NCBI RefSeq assembly: GCF_001402915.1
Contig: NZ_CP012945.1
Span: 4,193,501 to 4,257,500, forward strand
Source of the DNA: Devosia sp. A16
Lineage (GTDB): Bacteria > Pseudomonadota > Alphaproteobacteria > Rhizobiales > Devosiaceae
Length of the DNA: 64,000 nt
Direction of reading: 5' to 3'
Positions 1 to 8,179 of this stretch are shown piece by piece. A program made the translations under genes and the position numbers. The notes beneath the pieces are model-generated. The model worked only from the letters and a program-made list of their open reading frames with translations. It searched no databases and was not told the origin of the DNA. Every line of letters begins with the position of its first letter. The stretch's first letter is position 1.

Positions 1-50
1 AAGCCCGCCAGCGCCGCGCCAACGGCGATCAATACCATGGCCTGGTCCAT
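1..50 (-). CDS. Truncated gene start at window edge
   Basis: An ATG at 48-50 on the minus strand opens a frame that runs off the left edge of the window. It encodes about 16 hydrophobic residues beginning MDQAMVLIAVGAALAG, which look like a membrane segment or signal anchor. It starts 3 bases after the stop of the TraB-like gene, so the two are probably co-transcribed. Too little is visible to name a family. Confidence 0.4.
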   Translation of the reverse strand, partial: MDQAMVLIAVGAALAG

Positions 51-53
51 CGC

Positions 54-986
54 CTAGCGGCGCCGGTTCGGCCGGCCGGGGGTAGGGGCAGGCGCCATCG
101 AGCGATCCATCCGCTCGACCTTGAACCCGGCCGCGCCGAGCAGCGTCGGCACCCCGACCGGACCGGCGAGGTGCCCGGCGCCGACGATGATCATCGCGTC
201 TTCGTTGTCGGCCAGCATCTGGCCGATCTGTGCCGCCCAGCGCCGGTTCCGATCGCTCAGCAACCGCTTGTACATCGGCGAGTCGACCGACCCGAGCGCC
301 TGGTTCATCGTCCGCGCCAGGGCCTCGACGTCACCGGCATGCCAGAGTTCGGCCAGCGTACCGAGCGACTGCTCCGGGCTGCCGCCGATCTCGATCGTGC
401 GCATCAGCGATTCGACCTGAACCGCGTCGGGTGGGCCGGCGAACATCCGGAACTGCGCCTCCGCCGTTTCCAGTTCGCGCCGGCGGTCCTCGTCGATTTC
501 ATCGAGCAGCACCAGTTCGACGCCGGCCTGCTGCGTCAGGGCCGCTTCGCCGCCGGCGGCAAGGGTTACGCTCATCAGCGTCAGATCCGCCATCCAGGGG
601 CGCATCGGCTCGATCAGTTCGCGCGATAATCCGTGCGCATCGAGAAAGGCCTGCAGCCGCGCCTGCTGCTCGGCCGTCAGGTAGTCGCTGAGCTGGCGTC
701 CGTCGCGGTTGTTGCCATAGAGCATCGAGAGCCGGGTCAGCGTGGCATAGGCATCCACATCCAGCACGATCTCGAAATATACATGGTCAGCTGCCGCGAG
801 CGCCGCATCGAAGCGCGGCGTCCGCCAGTCCCGGTCCTTATCGAGAACGTGGATCGAGCCGAACAGCCACACCGAGCTGTCGGCGTCGCTGATGCGCCAC
901 AGCGCCGGGGCCGCCTGCGTCGAGGCCGGCAGCAGACCGACCAGCAACGACAGCAGCGGCAGGGTGCGGCGGAGGAAGTTCCTCAT
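54..986 (-). CDS. TraB/GumN family protein
   Basis: This 310-residue protein has an N-terminal signal peptide (about residues 1-25, ending in STQAA). The hallmark TraB/GumN motifs follow: GSIHVLD near residue 43 and, at the C-terminus, VGAGHLAGPVGV followed by a segment ending FKVERM. These conserved Gly-His pairs define a family distantly related to Tiki metalloproteases, but no biochemical role is established for the bacterial members. The protein is probably exported. The neighbouring complex I subunit gene is 12 bases upstream on the same strand, so a shared transcript is possible. The family call is firm; the function is not. Confidence 0.85.
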   Translation of the reverse strand: MRNFLRRTLPLLSLLVGLLPASTQAAPALWRISDADSSVWLFGSIHVLDKDRDWRTPRFDAALAAADHVYFEIVLDVDAYATLTRLSMLYGNNRDGRQLSDYLTAEQQARLQAFLDAHGLSRELIEPMRPWMADLTLMSVTLAAGGEAALTQQAGVELVLLDEIDEDRRRELETAEAQFRMFAGPPDAVQVESLMRTIEIGGSPEQSLGTLAELWHAGDVEALARTMNQALGSVDSPMYKRLLSDRNRRWAAQIGQMLADNEDAMIIVGAGHLAGPVGVPTLLGAAGFKVERMDRSMAPAPTPGRPNRRR

Positions 987-998
987 CGCCGCACGCTC

Positions 999-1304
999 TC
1001 AGTGCGTCCAGGGCGTTTTGCGGTCGGAGCGAAAATTGTCCGAGTAGGTGGTGCGCTTCACCGTCGGCTTATGCTCGGGCAGCACCTGGTAGGCGATGCC
1101 GTTCTTGTGCGCATAGGCTTCTGCTTCCTCGAGCGTATCGAAGGTGAGGCGAATCTGCGCGCGTGTGTCGGTAGTCGAGGTGTAACCCATCAGCGGTTCG
1201 ATCGTGCGGGCGGCAGCCGGTTCGTAGGTGAGAATCCATTCCTTGGATTTGCCCCGGCCGGACTGCATGGCGTTGGGCGCAGGCCGGTAGATTCGTGCCG
1301 TCAT
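999..1304 (-). CDS. Complex I accessory subunit, NDUFS4-like (ETC complex I conserved region)
   Basis: The 101-residue protein starts MTARIYRPAP. It contains the alphaproteobacterial and mitochondrial NDUFS4 signature: a stretch around KEWILTYEP, the YTSTTDTRAQIRLTF region, the helix FDTLEEAEAYAHKNGI and a C-terminus rich in K/R ending TPWTH. The family is an accessory subunit of respiratory NADH:ubiquinone oxidoreductase, on the matrix or cytoplasmic arm. The same frame is open further upstream through the tRNA gene. The ATG at 1302-1304 is chosen because homology begins there and the extension would be tRNA sequence. Strong family match. Confidence 0.9.
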   Translation of the reverse strand: MTARIYRPAPNAMQSGRGKSKEWILTYEPAAARTIEPLMGYTSTTDTRAQIRLTFDTLEEAEAYAHKNGIAYQVLPEHKPTVKRTTYSDNFRSDRKTPWTH

Positions 1305-1377
1305 CGCTTCCTCGTCGGACCCATCTTCGTTGGGCTTGGAGCAGGAACGTCTCCCGACTTTCCGCCAAGCGCTCCAG

Positions 1378-1454
1378 TGGTCGGGGCAGAGTGATTCGAA
1401 CACTCGACCCCCGGTTCCCAAAACCGGTGCTCTACCAGACTGAGCTATACCCCG
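1378..1454 (-). tRNA. tRNA-Pro (anticodon TGG)
   Basis: On the minus strand the 74-nt cloverleaf starts CGGGGTATAGCTCAG. It has an anticodon stem CCGGT/ACCGG around the loop TTTGGGA (anticodon TGG), a T-arm with GTTCGAATC and an acceptor stem closing with GCCCCG plus discriminator A. CCA is encoded at 1378-1380. All four stems can be paired by eye, with one G-T wobble in the acceptor stem. Confidence 0.96.
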
Positions 1455-1555
1455 AACTGTCGCTCTTCCGTTATCGGGAGTTGCTGCAAAGAGCAAGCTG
1501 GGCAAGCCAATTGACACCCGTTGACGGCGTGCCCCTCTGCGCCGACAAGAGCGGC

Positions 1556-2290
1556 ATGATCGATCTGGGCAAATCCTGGCCGTTTGGCCTCAGTCGTCGC
1601 AACGGGCTGTGGTTCGTGCTGGGGTTCATCGTGCTGATCGCGGCGCTCTACTGGCTCGATCGGCCGATCTCGGCCTGGGGGCAGGGGCTGCCGGACAGTG
1701 TCCGCGAGGTGTTCTTCCGCATCACCCAGTGGGGCAAGTCGGATTGGATCCTGGTCCCCAGCTTCGCCGCCTGGCTGGTCGCCTGGCTGCTGTCACTGCT
1801 GACCCGGGACACAATTCGTCTCGCGCTGCGCGAACTGGCAGCGCTCGCCGGGTTCGTCTTCGTCGGGGTCGGCCTGACCGGCCTCGTCGCAACCTTGCTG
1901 AAGCGCGGTATCGGCCGCGGCCGCCCCGAGACTTGGGCCGTCGACGCGCCGCTCAGCTTCCAGTCGCTGAACTGGAGCGCCTACAATTACCAGAGCTTTC
2001 CCTCCGGCCATGCCACCACGGCGTTCTCGCTCGCCACGGTCGTCGCCTTCATCTGGCCCAAGGCGTTCTGGCCCGCCATGCTGCTGGCGGCGCTGGTCGC
2101 CATGTCACGGGTGATCGTCGGTGAACACTATCCCACCGACATCACCGCGGGAGCGATCCTGGGCGTGCTCGGGGTCTATGCCATCCGCCAGCTGTTCGCG
2201 AGCCGAGGCTGGCTGTTCGTCGCGACCCCGGAGGGCCGCACCGAACGTAAACCGTTCCCGCCCCTCCACGCTCTGGTCTTCAGGCGATAG
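1556..2290 (+). CDS. PAP2 family membrane phosphatase
   Basis: This 244-residue integral membrane protein carries the three-part acid phosphatase signature of the PAP2/undecaprenyl-diphosphatase superfamily: KRGIGRGRP, PSGHATT and SRVIVGEHYPTD, in order, with the catalytic histidines in the second and third motifs. About five to six hydrophobic helices surround them. The likely reaction is dephosphorylation of a lipid phosphate such as undecaprenyl diphosphate or phosphatidylglycerol phosphate at the outer face of the inner membrane; the substrate cannot be read from sequence. The ATG at 1556 is preferred over longer in-frame starts that would run through the tRNA-Pro gene. It converges with metC, overlapping it by 11 bases. 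Confidence 0.85.
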   Translation: MIDLGKSWPFGLSRRNGLWFVLGFIVLIAALYWLDRPISAWGQGLPDSVREVFFRITQWGKSDWILVPSFAAWLVAWLLSLLTRDTIRLALRELAALAGFVFVGVGLTGLVATLLKRGIGRGRPETWAVDAPLSFQSLNWSAYNYQSFPSGHATTAFSLATVVAFIWPKAFWPAMLLAALVAMSRVIVGEHYPTDITAGAILGVLGVYAIRQLFASRGWLFVATPEGRTERKPFPPLHALVFRR

Positions 2291-3467
2291 CCCGATAGCG
2301 CTGCAGCGCCGCGCTCATGTCTGCCTTGAGGTCGTCGAGACTCTCGAGGCCGACATGTACCCGGAACAGCTGCCCCGGCGCCGTCCATGGCACGGCGGTC
2401 CGGATGTTGGTCGGGTTGAACGGGATGCAGAGGCTTTCATAGCCGCCCCACGAATAGCCCATGCCGAACAGCTGGAAGCCGTTGACCATCGCCGCCAGGG
2501 CGTCGCGCGAGCGCTGCTTCAGGCGGAAGGTGAAGAGGCTCCCGGCGCCGGTGAAATCGCGCTTGAAGATCGCGTGATCGGGATGGTCGGGCAGGGCAGG
2601 GTGGTACACCTCCTCGACCTCCGGCTGGCCTTGCAGCCAAGCGGCGAACGCCGCCGATTGCCCGCTGTGGTGCTTCATCCGCACGGCCAGCGTCCTGAGG
2701 CCGCGCAGCGTCAGGTAGGAGTCGTCGGGCGAGATCGCGACGCCAAGGATGCGATGCGTCCGCTTCAGCCGACCCCAGAGCTTCTCGTTCGCCGAGACCG
2801 TGCCCACCATGGCGTCGGAATGCCCGACGAACATCTTGGTCGCTGCATGCATCACCATGTCGGCGCCCAGTTGCAGCGGCCGGTGGTAGAGCGGTGTCGC
2901 CCACGAGTTGTCGACGATCACGGTGATGCCGCGCGCCTCTGCTGCGCCGGCGATCGCCGGCAGATCCTGCATCTCGAAGGTCAGCGAGCCCGGGGTCTCG
3001 ACGAATACCGCCTTGGTCCTCTCGGTGAACAGGGCGGCGATCCCGGCCCCGATCCGCGGATCGTAATAGCGAGTCGTCACCCCGAAGCGGGCCAGCCCTT
3101 CGCTTGCGAAGGTGCGCGTGGGCTCGTAGGCGGAGTCGGTCATCAACAGCTCGTCGCCTGCCGACACCGCCGCCAGCAGGGCCGTCGAAACCGCCGAGAG
3201 ACCGGACGGGGCAACCACCGTGCCGGCGGCGCCTTCGAGCTCGCTCACCAGGTCGCAGAGCGCCCGGGTCGTGGGGTTGTCGTTCCGCCCGTAGCGGTAG
3301 GGCGCCTTGTAATCCTCCAGCTCGTCCAGGGTCTTGAACAGAATGGTGGAGCCGCGGAACACCGGCATGTTCACAAAGCCGAGGTGGTCGTCCGACGCAC
3401 GCCCTCCATGCGTCAGGATGGTTTCCATCGACGCGGTTTTGTCGCGTTCGCCGTCATTTTTGGTCAT
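2280..3467 (-). CDS. metC: Cystathionine beta-lyase (PLP enzyme)
   Basis: The 395-residue protein belongs to the Cys/Met metabolism PLP-dependent family. Visible features are the YRYGRNDNPTTRAL cofactor-phosphate region (residues 58-70), the stretch from SAYEPTR around residue 115, the VDNSWATPLYHRP segment (185-197) and the Schiff-base lysine K211 in HAATKMFVGHSD. Its N-terminus, with METILTHGGR and NMPVFRGST, resembles cystathionine beta-lyases, which cleave cystathionine to homocysteine, pyruvate and ammonia in methionine synthesis. Cystathionine gamma-synthase or lyase specificity cannot be fully excluded. The gene is divergent from aapJ across a 216-base spacer. Confidence 0.85.
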   Translation of the reverse strand: MTKNDGERDKTASMETILTHGGRASDDHLGFVNMPVFRGSTILFKTLDELEDYKAPYRYGRNDNPTTRALCDLVSELEGAAGTVVAPSGLSAVSTALLAAVSAGDELLMTDSAYEPTRTFASEGLARFGVTTRYYDPRIGAGIAALFTERTKAVFVETPGSLTFEMQDLPAIAGAAEARGITVIVDNSWATPLYHRPLQLGADMVMHAATKMFVGHSDAMVGTVSANEKLWGRLKRTHRILGVAISPDDSYLTLRGLRTLAVRMKHHSGQSAAFAAWLQGQPEVEEVYHPALPDHPDHAIFKRDFTGAGSLFTFRLKQRSRDALAAMVNGFQLFGMGYSWGGYESLCIPFNPTNIRTAVPWTAPGQLFRVHVGLESLDDLKADMSAALQRYRAIA

Positions 3468-3639
3468 TGCACACTCTGCTCAAAACGCAGTCATCGGAGA
3501 AATATGGGCAAAAAACAGTCAGGTTTGCTGCCCCAATTCGGCCATGGAGCTTGACGCATCGGTTAATTGCCGCTTCGATGCTTAACAGCATCACATCCGC
3601 CCTCCAAGGCGGAGGTGCCGCCGGACAAACGGGCTGGGG

Positions 3640-3662
3640 CCCTGTTGTCCGGACGAACAGGG
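3640..3662 (+). promoter_or_regulatory. Palindrome in the aapJ leader
   Basis: A hairpin with arms CCCTGTT and AACAGGG encloses the self-complementary core GTCCGGAC, ending 21 bases before the aapJ ATG. It could be an operator or an mRNA 5' structure. No regulator can be assigned. Confidence 0.3.
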
Positions 3663-3683
3663 TCAGGAAACAAGGTAATAACA

Positions 3684-4712
3684 ATGATCAAATCGCTTCT
3701 TTCCGTCGCGCTGGCGGCAGGCCTGGGGCTTGCCGTTTCCGGCGCGTACGCACAGACGACGTCGGCGACGCTCGATGCGGTGAAGGCCAAGGGGTACGTC
3801 CAATGCGGCGTGACCGGCGGCGTGCCGGGCTTCTCCGCGCCGGATGCGAACAACAACTGGTCGGGCCTCGAAGTCGATTATTGCCGCGCGCTGGCTGCCG
3901 CGATCTTCAACAATGCGGATGCCGTCCGCTACACCCCGCTCACCTCGCAGGAGCGCTTCACTGCGCTCAGCGCCGGCGAAATCGACGTGCTGTCGCGCAC
4001 CACCACCTGGACGATGAGCCGCGATACCCAGCTGGGCATCAAGTTCGTCGGCACCATGTTCTATGATGGCCAGGGCTTCATGGTCCGCAAAGCCGACAAC
4101 ATCACCTCGGCGCTCGACCTGGGCGGCGCCGCCGTCTGTATCGAGTCCGGCACCACCACCGAGCTGAACGCAGCCGACTACTTCGCCGCCAACAACCTCG
4201 AATTCAACACCGTGGTGTTCGTCGACCAGGACGAAGTGGTGAAGGCCTACGAAGACGGTCGCTGCGACGTCTACACCACCGACTCTTCGGCTCTTGCCGC
4301 CGAGCGCTCGAAGTTCGCCAACCCGGCCGATCACATCATCCTGCCGGAAATCATCTCCAAGGAGCCGCTCGGCCCCGTGGTGCGTCAGGGCGACGACGGC
4401 TGGTTCAACATTGCCCGCTGGACCTACTACGCGCTGCTCGAAGCCGAAGAGCTCGGCGTCAGCTCGGCCAACGTCGACGAAATGCTTGCCTCCGACAATC
4501 CGGCCATCAAGCGCCTGCTCGGCGTCGAAGGGGACTTCGGCACCCCGATCGGGCTGACCAAGGATTGGGCCTACCAGATCATCAAGCTGGTGGGTAACTA
4601 CGGCGAGGTCTACGACAAGCATGTCGGTCCGAACACGCCGATCGGGCTGGCACGCGGCCTGAACGCGCTGTGGAAAGACGGCGGCATCCAGTACTCGCCG
4701 CCGATCCGCTAA
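3684..4712 (+). CDS. aapJ: General L-amino acid ABC transporter, periplasmic binding protein
   Basis: This 342-residue protein has a signal peptide (MIKSLLSVALAAGLGLAVSGAYA, cleavage about residue 23). The AapJ/BztA features follow: VKAKGYVQCGVTGGVPGF, WSGLEVDYCRALAAA, the LSRTTTWTMSRD segment, ISKEPLGPVVR and VGNYGEVYDKHVG. It captures polar and other L-amino acids in the periplasm for the downstream AapQMP importer. The ATG at 3684 follows an AAGG-containing leader; longer in-frame extensions lack homology. It heads the aapJQMP operon, and a 9-bp stem hairpin directly after its stop probably keeps binding-protein mRNA in excess over permease mRNA. Confidence 0.93.
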   Translation: MIKSLLSVALAAGLGLAVSGAYAQTTSATLDAVKAKGYVQCGVTGGVPGFSAPDANNNWSGLEVDYCRALAAAIFNNADAVRYTPLTSQERFTALSAGEIDVLSRTTTWTMSRDTQLGIKFVGTMFYDGQGFMVRKADNITSALDLGGAAVCIESGTTTELNAADYFAANNLEFNTVVFVDQDEVVKAYEDGRCDVYTTDSSALAAERSKFANPADHIILPEIISKEPLGPVVRQGDDGWFNIARWTYYALLEAEELGVSSANVDEMLASDNPAIKRLLGVEGDFGTPIGLTKDWAYQIIKLVGNYGEVYDKHVGPNTPIGLARGLNALWKDGGIQYSPPIR

Positions 4713-4720
4713 GTCTTCTG

Positions 4721-4751
4721 CAGCCCGGCTCTGGATCCCAGCGCCGGGCTG
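4721..4751 (+). terminator. Intercistronic hairpin between aapJ and aapQ
   Basis: Perfect 9-bp stem CAGCCCGGC/GCCGGGCTG with a 13-base loop, 8 bases after the aapJ stop codon. There is no T-run, so it is more likely a partial terminator or 3' mRNA stabiliser than a full stop. This is common after binding-protein genes. Confidence 0.55.
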
Positions 4752-4827
4752 ACCGTTTCTGGTGCGCGGCTGGCGGGCCGTCGGCACCAGTACATTTTCT
4801 TCTCCTGGGCAGGGAGATGCATGGCTC

Positions 4828-6015
4828 ATGGCATCCATCGACACGGCGCAACCACCGCCGCGGAGCTTTTCGTTCAACGATCCCGTCGTACGGGGCGTCA
4901 TCTACCAGGTCGTCGTCGCGGTGCTGGTGGTGCTGTTCCTCGTCTGGATCGTCAACAACACGGCGATCAACCTCAAGGCGCAGAACAAGACCTCCGGCTT
5001 CGACTTCCTGTGGAAGACGGCCGGGTTCAACATCAGCTTCACGCTGTTTCCGTTCGATCGCACCTCGCTCTACTGGCAGGCCTTTCTCGTTGGGCTCACC
5101 AACACTATTCTCGTCGCGGTGATCGGCATCTTCTTTGCCACCATCCTCGGCTTCACCATCGGCATCGCGCGCCTGAGCTCGAACTACCTGGTGTCGCGGC
5201 TCGCCACCGTCTACGTCGAAACCATCCGCAACATCCCGCTGCTGCTGCAGCTGTTCTTCTGGTATTTCGCGGTGCTCAAGACCATGCCCGCGGTCAGGGA
5301 CTCGCTGGCGCTGCCGCTCGATACCTTCATCAACCAGCGCGGCCTGTTCGTGCCCAAGCCGATCCCCGACGAGCAGTTCGTCTGGGTCTGGGTCGGACTG
5401 GCGATCGCCCTGGTGCTGTGGCTGATGCTGCGGCAATGGGCCAAGGCGCGGCTCGAAAGGACCGGAAAGCGCTTCCCGGTGTTTCTGGGCGGCCTCGCCA
5501 TGACCGTCGTGGTCGTTGCCATCGTCTGGGTGGTCAGCGGCGCCTCCGTCACCTTCGATCCGCCGGTGCTCAACCGCTTCAACTTCAAGGGCGGGCTGGA
5601 ACTGCCGCCGGAGCTTGTCGCGCTGGTGTTCGGCCTCTCGATCTATACGGCCGCCTTCATCGCCGAACTGGTACGAGGCGGCATCCAGTCGGTGAGCCAC
5701 GGCCAGACCGAAGCCGCCCAGGCGCTCGGCCTCAAGGATGGCGACCGGCTGCGGCTGGTTATCGTGCCGCAGGCCATGCGGGTGATCATTCCACCGCTGA
5801 CCAGCCAGTATCTCAACCTGACCAAGAACTCCTCGCTCGGCGCCGCTATCGGCTATCCCGAACTGGTCAACGTCTTCACCGGCACCACTCTCAACCAGAC
5901 CGGCCGCGCCATCGAAGTGATCGCGCTGACCATGCTCGTCTATCTCATCCTGTCGCTGGGCACTTCGGCGATCATGAACTGGTACAACGCCCGTGTGGCG
6001 CTGGTCGAACGCTAG
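4828..6015 (+). CDS. aapQ: General L-amino acid ABC transporter, permease (AapQ)
   Basis: This 395-residue membrane protein of the polar amino acid permease family has an early transmembrane helix (GVIYQVVVAVLVVLFLVWIV) and an inserted soluble loop typical of AapQ/BztB. The C-terminal permease core carries the EAA motif EAAQALGLKDGDRLRLVIVPQ, which contacts the ATPase. The ATG at 4828 is chosen because an AGGGAG Shine-Dalgarno lies 11 bases upstream and the protein then begins MASIDTAQ. It pairs with AapM as a heterodimeric channel for amino acids. Confidence 0.93.
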   Translation: MASIDTAQPPPRSFSFNDPVVRGVIYQVVVAVLVVLFLVWIVNNTAINLKAQNKTSGFDFLWKTAGFNISFTLFPFDRTSLYWQAFLVGLTNTILVAVIGIFFATILGFTIGIARLSSNYLVSRLATVYVETIRNIPLLLQLFFWYFAVLKTMPAVRDSLALPLDTFINQRGLFVPKPIPDEQFVWVWVGLAIALVLWLMLRQWAKARLERTGKRFPVFLGGLAMTVVVVAIVWVVSGASVTFDPPVLNRFNFKGGLELPPELVALVFGLSIYTAAFIAELVRGGIQSVSHGQTEAAQALGLKDGDRLRLVIVPQAMRVIIPPLTSQYLNLTKNSSLGAAIGYPELVNVFTGTTLNQTGRAIEVIALTMLVYLILSLGTSAIMNWYNARVALVER

Positions 6016-6024
6016 GAGCGGCAG

Positions 6025-7149
6025 ATGACCGATATCGCCTTCGTCCGCTCCGAGATCGAGAAAGCCCAACCGGCGCCGCGTAGCCAGAGCGGCTTCGCGG
6101 CCTGGTTGCACAAGAACCTGTTCTCGAGCATTTCCGACACCATCCTCACTATCATCGCGGTGGTATTCCTGTTGTGGCTCGTCCCGCAGCTCTACGGCTT
6201 CCTCATCGGGCGGGCCGTCCCGCCGGGCGGCACCGTCGAGCAGTGCCGGGTGGAGAATGTCGGCGCCTGCTGGGCCTATATCTCCAGCGAGATCGAGTTC
6301 TTCATCTACGGGTTCTATCCGATGAGCGAGTACTGGCGGCCGAACATCGTGTTCGCCATGCTGGCGCTGCTCGGCTTGCCGCTGCTTTGGCCATCGGCGC
6401 CGTTCAAGGTCGTCAACGCCGTCCTGTTCTTCGTCGTTTTCCCCGTCGCCTCGGTGATCCTGCTGTCGGGCGGCCTGTTCGGTCTGCGCTATGTGCCGAC
6501 CGAGCAGTGGGGCGGCCTGCTGGTCACGCTGATCATCTCGGTGGTCGGCATCAGCCTGTCGCTGCCGCTCGGCATCCTCCTGGCGCTCGGCCGGCAATCC
6601 AAACTGCCGATCATCAAGACGCTCTGCATCTGCTTCATCGAACTGATCCGTGCCGTGCCGCTGATCACTATCCTGTTCATGGCCTCGATCATGCTGCCGC
6701 TGTTCATGCCGCAGGGGACCACCGTGGACAAACTGGTGCGCGCCCTGGTCGGCGTGACGCTGTTCGCCTCGGCCTACATGGCCGAAGTGGTCCGCGGCGG
6801 CATGCAGGCGATCGGTCGCGGCCAGTACGAAGCGGCGGCCGCGCTCGGCCTTGGTTACTGGCAGCGCATGGGCTTCATCATCCTGCCCCAGGCCCTCAAG
6901 CACGTGATCCCCGGGATCGTGGGCAACTTCATCTCGCTGCTCAAGGACACCTCGCTGGTCTATATCGTGGGCATGAAGGATCTGCTGGAAGCGGTGAAGA
7001 CCAAGAACGACGCCATCGAATGGGCAGCGCCAACCCAGGCAGTCACCGGCTACATCTTTGCCGCGGCCGTATTCTGGGTGCTCTGCTTTTCCATCTCCCG
7101 ATACTCCCGATACTGGGAGCGCCGGCTCAATACCGGCCACAAGAGGTAA
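6025..7149 (+). CDS. aapM: General L-amino acid ABC transporter, permease (AapM)
   Basis: This 374-residue partner permease starts 9 bases after aapQ with an AGGAG ribosome site. It shows several transmembrane helices, the periplasmic loop with two cysteines (EQCRVENVGACWAY) and the EAA motif EAAAALGLGYWQRMGFIILPQ near residues 272-292. Together with AapQ it forms the translocation pore; AapP docks at the EAA loop. The length matches AapM/BztC. Confidence 0.93.
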   Translation: MTDIAFVRSEIEKAQPAPRSQSGFAAWLHKNLFSSISDTILTIIAVVFLLWLVPQLYGFLIGRAVPPGGTVEQCRVENVGACWAYISSEIEFFIYGFYPMSEYWRPNIVFAMLALLGLPLLWPSAPFKVVNAVLFFVVFPVASVILLSGGLFGLRYVPTEQWGGLLVTLIISVVGISLSLPLGILLALGRQSKLPIIKTLCICFIELIRAVPLITILFMASIMLPLFMPQGTTVDKLVRALVGVTLFASAYMAEVVRGGMQAIGRGQYEAAAALGLGYWQRMGFIILPQALKHVIPGIVGNFISLLKDTSLVYIVGMKDLLEAVKTKNDAIEWAAPTQAVTGYIFAAAVFWVLCFSISRYSRYWERRLNTGHKR

Positions 7150-7152
7150 CTG

Positions 7153-7953
7153 ATGTCAGACGTATCTCCAGTCGTCGTCGATCGCGATATCGATCGGCAG
7201 AACATGCAGGTCTCCAAGACCGAAGTGGCGGTCGAGATCATCGGCATGAACAAGTGGTTCGGTGATTTCCACGTGCTGCGCGACATCAACCTGAAGGTGA
7301 TGAAGGGCGAGCGCATCGTCATCGCGGGGCCGTCGGGCTCGGGCAAGTCGACGCTGATCCGCTGCATCAACCGGCTCGAGGAGCACCAGAAGGGGCAGGT
7401 CATCGTCAACGGGGTCGAACTCACCTCCGATCTCAAACGGGTCGACGAAGTGCGCCGCGAAGTCGGCATGGTGTTCCAGCACTTCAACCTGTTCCCGCAC
7501 CTGACGATCCTGCAGAACCTCACGCTGGCCCCGATCTGGGTGCGTGGCGTGCCCAAGGCGCAGGCTGAAGAGACGGCGATGATGTATCTGGAGCGGGTGC
7601 GCATTCCCGAGCAGGCGGCCAAGTATCCCGGCCAGTTGTCCGGCGGCCAGCAGCAGCGCGTCGCCATTGCCCGCTCGCTCTGCATGAACCCCAAGATCAT
7701 GCTGTTCGACGAGCCGACCTCGGCGCTCGATCCCGAAATGGTCAAGGAAGTGCTCGAGGTGATGATCAGCCTCGCCGAAGAAGGCATGACCATGCTCTGC
7801 GTCACCCATGAAATGGGCTTCGCCCGGCAGGTCGCCAACCGGGTGATCTTCATGGACCAGGGCCAGATCATCGAGCAGAACGAGCCCGAAGCATTCTTCT
7901 CCAACCCGCAGCACGAGCGCACCAAGCTGTTCCTCAGCCAGATCCTGCACTGA
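7153..7953 (+). CDS. aapP: General L-amino acid ABC transporter, ATPase (AapP)
   Basis: This 266-residue ATPase contains Walker [10 protein letters not shown] (residues 59-67), the Q-loop [12 protein letters not shown], the ABC signature LSGGQQQR, Walker [13 protein letters not shown] and the switch histidine in CVTHEMGFA. These are the exact features of the polar amino acid (GlnQ/AapP) subfamily. The gene starts 3 bases after aapM with an AAGAGG ribosome site and ends the core operon. Confidence 0.95.
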   Translation: MSDVSPVVVDRDIDRQNMQVSKTEVAVEIIGMNKWFGDFHVLRDINLKVMKGERIVIAGPSGSGKSTLIRCINRLEEHQKGQVIVNGVELTSDLKRVDEVRREVGMVFQHFNLFPHLTILQNLTLAPIWVRGVPKAQAEETAMMYLERVRIPEQAAKYPGQLSGGQQQRVAIARSLCMNPKIMLFDEPTSALDPEMVKEVLEVMISLAEEGMTMLCVTHEMGFARQVANRVIFMDQGQIIEQNEPEAFFSNPQHERTKLFLSQILH

Positions 7954-7980
7954 GGCGGTTGCACCGAGGCGTTGCTTCCG

Positions 7981-8090
7981 CTTCCCTCCCCTCGAGGGGA
8001 GGGATTGAGCGAGGGGGTGGTCCGGTAATCACCGATGGACCCCCACCCCCACCCCCGGCCCATCCCTCAACGGGGTGGGGAGCGCACACC
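7981..8090. repeat. REP-like palindromic intergenic repeat 1
   Basis: The segment between aapP and the second binding-protein gene begins with the perfect 20-base palindrome at 7984-8003. It continues with GGGGGTGGTCC at about 8013-8023, answered by GGACCCCCACC from 8037, and further C-rich and G-rich arms. This purine/pyrimidine palindrome style is typical of REP-type elements in Hyphomicrobiales and shares its C-rich/G-rich style with the repeat at 9251-9352. Confidence 0.6.
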
Positions 8091-8179
8091 CTCCGCCGGG
8101 CGCCACCATGCCGCCTTGACCCGGTCACCCTCCATCTGGATATTGCGCGCCGAGGGCGAGTTGGAGCAGCGTTTAGACC

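Noticed and set aside
1305-1517. N-terminal extension of the complex I subunit frame
   Set aside because: It would translate through the tRNA-Pro gene and lacks homology.
2121-3554. 477-codon open frame on the plus strand
   Set aside because: It is antisense to metC. Basic, low-complexity translation and no domain.
4582-7140. 852-codon open frame on the minus strand
   Set aside because: It is antisense to aapQ and aapM, both of which have clear permease motifs. The antisense translation is rich in His, Asp, Arg and Gln, typical of shadow frames.
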